Shown: one piece after another, positions 38,060-39,826 of the stretch
How the letters are laid out: each line of letters starts with the position of its first letter
Position numbering within the stretch: the first letter of the stretch is position 1
Assembly (NCBI GenBank): GCA_945874835.1
Contig: CAMCJM010000004.1
Span: forward strand, 1-39,826
Reading direction: 5' to 3'
Origin: Pseudomonas synxantha
Lineage (GTDB): Bacteria > Pseudomonadota > Gammaproteobacteria > Pseudomonadales > Pseudomonadaceae
DNA length: 39,826 nt
Translations under genes and position numbers: made by a program
Notes under the pieces: generated by a model
What the model was told of the DNA's origin: nothing
Seen by the model: only the letters and a program-made list of their open reading frames with translations
Databases searched by the model: none

Positions 38060-39826
38060 TTACAGGTCGTAGCTAAAGCCGACAAATACCGTGCGGCCCA
38101 TCAGGAGATGGTCGATGGACTGCGCCACATCATCGCGTTTGCTATCGGTCAGGTTGTTTACCCCGGACTTGAGCGCGAGTTCCTTGGTGGCCTGGAACTT
38201 GGTGCCCAGGCTGACGGTGTGGTAGGCATCCGATTCAACACTGGAGGCGTTGTTGGGGATTACCAGCATCTGGTTGCCGGTGTACTGGTAGTCCAGGTTC
38301 AGGCCCAGTTTCGGCAGTGCCTGCCAGTCGATACCGATATTGCCAACGTGCTTCGGGCTGTAGTTCAGCTCGTTGCCCGTGTCACGGTTTTCGGCGTCGG
38401 AATAGGTGTAATTGGCGCGTGCTGTAACAGCATCGGTAAAGGCGTAGCTGCCCTGCAGCTCATAACCCTGAATACGCGCCTTGCTGACGTTGGTGTAGGT
38501 CATGACACGTGGTCGGTAGAGCGGCGGCCGCCAGCTGTCGCTGACGATCATGTCTTCGATCTCGTTGTTGAAGAACATGATGCCGGCTTGCAGGCGCTCG
38601 TCCTGATACAGGGTGCCCAGCTCATAGCTGACCGAGGTTTCCGGTTTCAGGTCCGGGTTGCCGACGATCTGACACATGCCACGGCAAGCCAGCACGCTGT
38701 AGTTCTCGTCGGACTGGGTAATGTCCGGTGCCTTGAAGGCCTTGCCGACACCGCCCTTGAGCACCCAGTTGTCGGTGAGGTTGTAAATGCCGTAGAGGCG
38801 TGGGCTGAATGCGCCGCCGAATACTTCGTGGTCATCCCAGCGTCCGGCGAGTGTGATATCGAGGGCGCCGAGGGAAAACTCGTCCTGCAGGTAGACGGCC
38901 TTCTGGTCGACTTCGGTTTCCTCACCGAGGTTCTGGTTGTGCTCCAGGGTAGTACGACGCAGCTCGCTACCGGCGGTCAGCAGATGGCTGCCCAAGGTGG
39001 TCGAGATCTGGCCGTCTACGGTGTGGTTATTCTGCTCCACTTCACCCACGCGGCCGCGCAGGGTGGTCATGATCTGCGAGTCGTCGGTCAGGTCGACCTT
39101 TTCGTAGTAGTAGCGCACGCGGGAATTGAAGCTGTCCCAGTTGCCGTTATGGGCCAGGCCGAAAGTGGTGCGATCCATCTCCTGTACGTTGGTGACCAGC
39201 GGGGCAAGGGCGCCGGCATTGTTCCAGCGTGCCTTGCGCTCATCCTTGCGGTGGCTGAAGTCCAGGTCGATGCTCTGCTGCTCGTCGAGCAACCAGCTCA
39301 GTGAGCCGAGCACATTGGCGCCTTGGCGCTTTTCTGTGGCGTCGGTGCCCTTGAGGCTGAGCTTGTCGGTTTGCCAGGTGGCCTGGTCGGTGGATTCGAC
39401 AATCAGATTGCCCAGCAGCTTGTCCTCAATCAGTGCGCCGCTGAGGTAGCCGCTGCTGATGTGGCGGTCGCCGTTATCACCCTTGGTCGGGTGCTCGTAG
39501 CTATAGGCCACGCCAGCTTCGGTGCTGTTGGTGGGCTGACGCAGGATGACGTTGACCACCCCGCCCAGGGCATCGGCGCCATACAGCGAAGACATCGGGC
39601 CACGGATCACTTCGATACGCTCAACCGCTGCCATGGGGATCGAGGACAGGTCGAAGTCGTTGGCATAATTGGAGGTCAGGGCGTCACGCGAGTTGATGCG
39701 GCGGCCGTTGACCAGTAGCAGGGTGTAATCCGAATCCATGCCGCGAATCTTGATCTCCTTGCGGCCATAGGCCGAGGAGGTGTTGATATGTACGCCGGGC
39801 AGACGTTTTATCGCATCGGCCAGGTC
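38060..39826 (-). CDS. TonB-dependent siderophore receptor (FepA/CirA-like), 5' end beyond the right edge
   Basis: Plug-domain IKIRGMDSDYTLLLVNGRRINSRD, VERIEVIRGPMSSLYGADALGGVVNVILRQP, GNPDLKPETSVSYELG, C-terminal GRTVFVGFSYDL*. Frame stays open to 39826. Confidence 0.95.
   Translation of the reverse strand, partial: DLADAIKRLPGVHINTSSAYGRKEIKIRGMDSDYTLLLVNGRRINSRDALTSNYANDFDLSSIPMAAVERIEVIRGPMSSLYGADALGGVVNVILRQPTNSTEAGVAYSYEHPTKGDNGDRHISSGYLSGALIEDKLLGNLIVESTDQATWQTDKLSLKGTDATEKRQGANVLGSLSWLLDEQQSIDLDFSHRKDERKARWNNAGALAPLVTNVQEMDRTTFGLAHNGNWDSFNSRVRYYYEKVDLTDDSQIMTTLRGRVGEVEQNNHTVDGQISTTLGSHLLTAGSELRRTTLEHNQNLGEETEVDQKAVYLQDEFSLGALDITLAGRWDDHEVFGGAFSPRLYGIYNLTDNWVLKGGVGKAFKAPDITQSDENYSVLACRGMCQIVGNPDLKPETSVSYELGTLYQDERLQAGIMFFNNEIEDMIVSDSWRPPLYRPRVMTYTNVSKARIQGYELQGSYAFTDAVTARANYTYSDAENRDTGNELNYSPKHVGNIGIDWQALPKLGLNLDYQYTGNQMLVIPNNASSVESDAYHTVSLGTKFQATKELALKSGVNNLTDSKRDDVAQSIDHLLMGRTVFVGFSYDL

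Noticed and set aside
37688-39304. 538-aa ORF on + strand opposite fepD and the TonB receptor
   Set aside because: No motif; - strand clearly encodes the permease and receptor.

Overview
The window looks like a Pseudomonas-type chromosomal segment. The left half is mostly housekeeping or generic accessory genes: an IS5-type transposase tail abutting a truncated ABC-2 permease, an RND efflux pair, an oxidoreductase, a nonsense-interrupted SDR gene, a bile-acid:Na+ symporter-family gene, cysB, usp, a 5'-nucleotidase, a PanE-like gene, a thioredoxin-like gene, PilZ, DAHP synthase, benE, a LysE exporter, MarR, an aminotransferase, a GST and a UvrD-like helicase. The right half (about 20.4-39.8 kb) is a catecholate siderophore locus. 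Its biosynthetic operon order is isochorismate synthase, DHB-AMP ligase, isochorismatase-ArCP, NRPS (C-A-PCP), DHB dehydrogenase, NRPS (TubC docking-C-A-PCP-E), then a stand-alone A domain. A convergent FepDGCB-like uptake operon follows, with a TonB-dependent receptor cut by the right edge. From memory, the gene order matches the Aeromonas amonabactin locus (amoC-E-B-F-A-G-H), and the hand-read A-domain codes fit Lys-like (AmoF-like) and Gly (AmoH-like). The most notable points are the absence of any visible thioesterase or reductase release domain, a carrier-less Gly-type A domain, only three carrier proteins, and an unusual code in the second NRPS. Everything was read by eye; no searches were run.
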